Origin: Clostridiales bacterium
GTDB lineage: Bacteria > Bacillota > Clostridia > Oscillospirales > QAMX01
Reading direction: 5' to 3'
Length of the DNA stretch: 5,746 nt
Assembly (NCBI GenBank): GCA_003149835.1
Contig: QAMX01000178.1
Span: 1-5,746 of the forward strand
In this document: one piece after another, positions 5,687 to 5,746 of the stretch
How the letters are laid out: each line of letters starts with the position of its first letter
Position numbering within the stretch: the first letter of the stretch is position 1
The notes under the pieces: generated by a model
What the model saw: only the letters and a program-made list of their open reading frames with translations
What the model was told of the DNA's origin: nothing
Databases searched by the model: none
Program-made: the position numbers and the translations under genes

Positions 5687-5746
5687 GGAAAACTCTCGCT
5701 TTGCTCGCCAAACGAGCGCAGCGAGTGCGATCAGCGCGAGTTTCTC
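5687..5746. repeat. Overlapping inverted repeats at right edge, terminator-like on minus strand
   Basis: An inner pair, CTCGCTTTGCTCG (5695-5707) and CGAGCGCAGCGAG (5713-5725), matches at 11 of 13 positions around a CCAAA loop. An outer pair, 5687-5700 and 5733-5746, matches at 11 of 14. They share bases 5695-5700, so the two stems compete. On the minus strand the inner stem is followed by AGTTTTCC, giving a weak terminator look, about 40 bases before the start of the small membrane protein gene. It may end a transcript from outside the window, act as an attenuator, or be a dispersed palindromic repeat cut by the window edge. Confidence 0.6.

Noticed and set aside
1..5746. CRISPR array, tRNA, rRNA or riboswitch
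   Set aside because: No regularly spaced repeat array, cloverleaf with conserved T-loop, rRNA segment or known aptamer core was recognised by reading both strands.

Overview
The window is GC-rich bacterial DNA with strong AGGAG-type ribosome binding sites before almost every gene and short intercistronic gaps. The serine recombinase is of a type I associate with gut Clostridia. I infer a high-GC Clostridia member (Oscillospirales or Christensenellales-like), probably gut-associated. This rests on gene style only, with no marker gene in view.

Bases 3-3891 hold a plus-strand glycan-degradation cluster of three genes in one direction. First is the 3' part of a DUF4091-family glycoside-hydrolase-like protein, whose start lies upstream of the window. 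Second is a pectate-lyase-superfamily right-handed beta-helix protein. Third is a GH29-type alpha-L-fucosidase. The second and third have no export signal, so they probably act in the cytoplasm on imported, fucose-containing oligosaccharides. The gaps between the genes (114 and 127 bases) each hold a strong GC hairpin with a shared stem core. The first looks like a plus-strand terminator or attenuator. The second has its T-tract on the minus strand only.

A UUCG-loop hairpin at 3940-3961 separates this cluster from three minus-strand genes. These are a small cysteine-containing hypothetical protein (4005-4265), a complete serine resolvase (4514-5110), and a small membrane-anchored or secreted protein (5383-5649) with a strong terminator behind it. 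No transposase is visible, so the resolvase is either a solitary invader or the end of a larger mobile element.

The least explained stretch is 4320-4513, between the small hypothetical gene and the resolvase 3' end. It carries a near-ideal extended -10 promoter pointing rightward, an AGGAG followed by a TTG-started reading frame, and two 31-base direct repeats whose 8-base cores are reverse complements of each other. This is the best candidate for undescribed biology here, but no function can be assigned from sequence alone. The right edge (5687-5746) holds overlapping inverted repeats that could form competing hairpins upstream of the last minus-strand gene.
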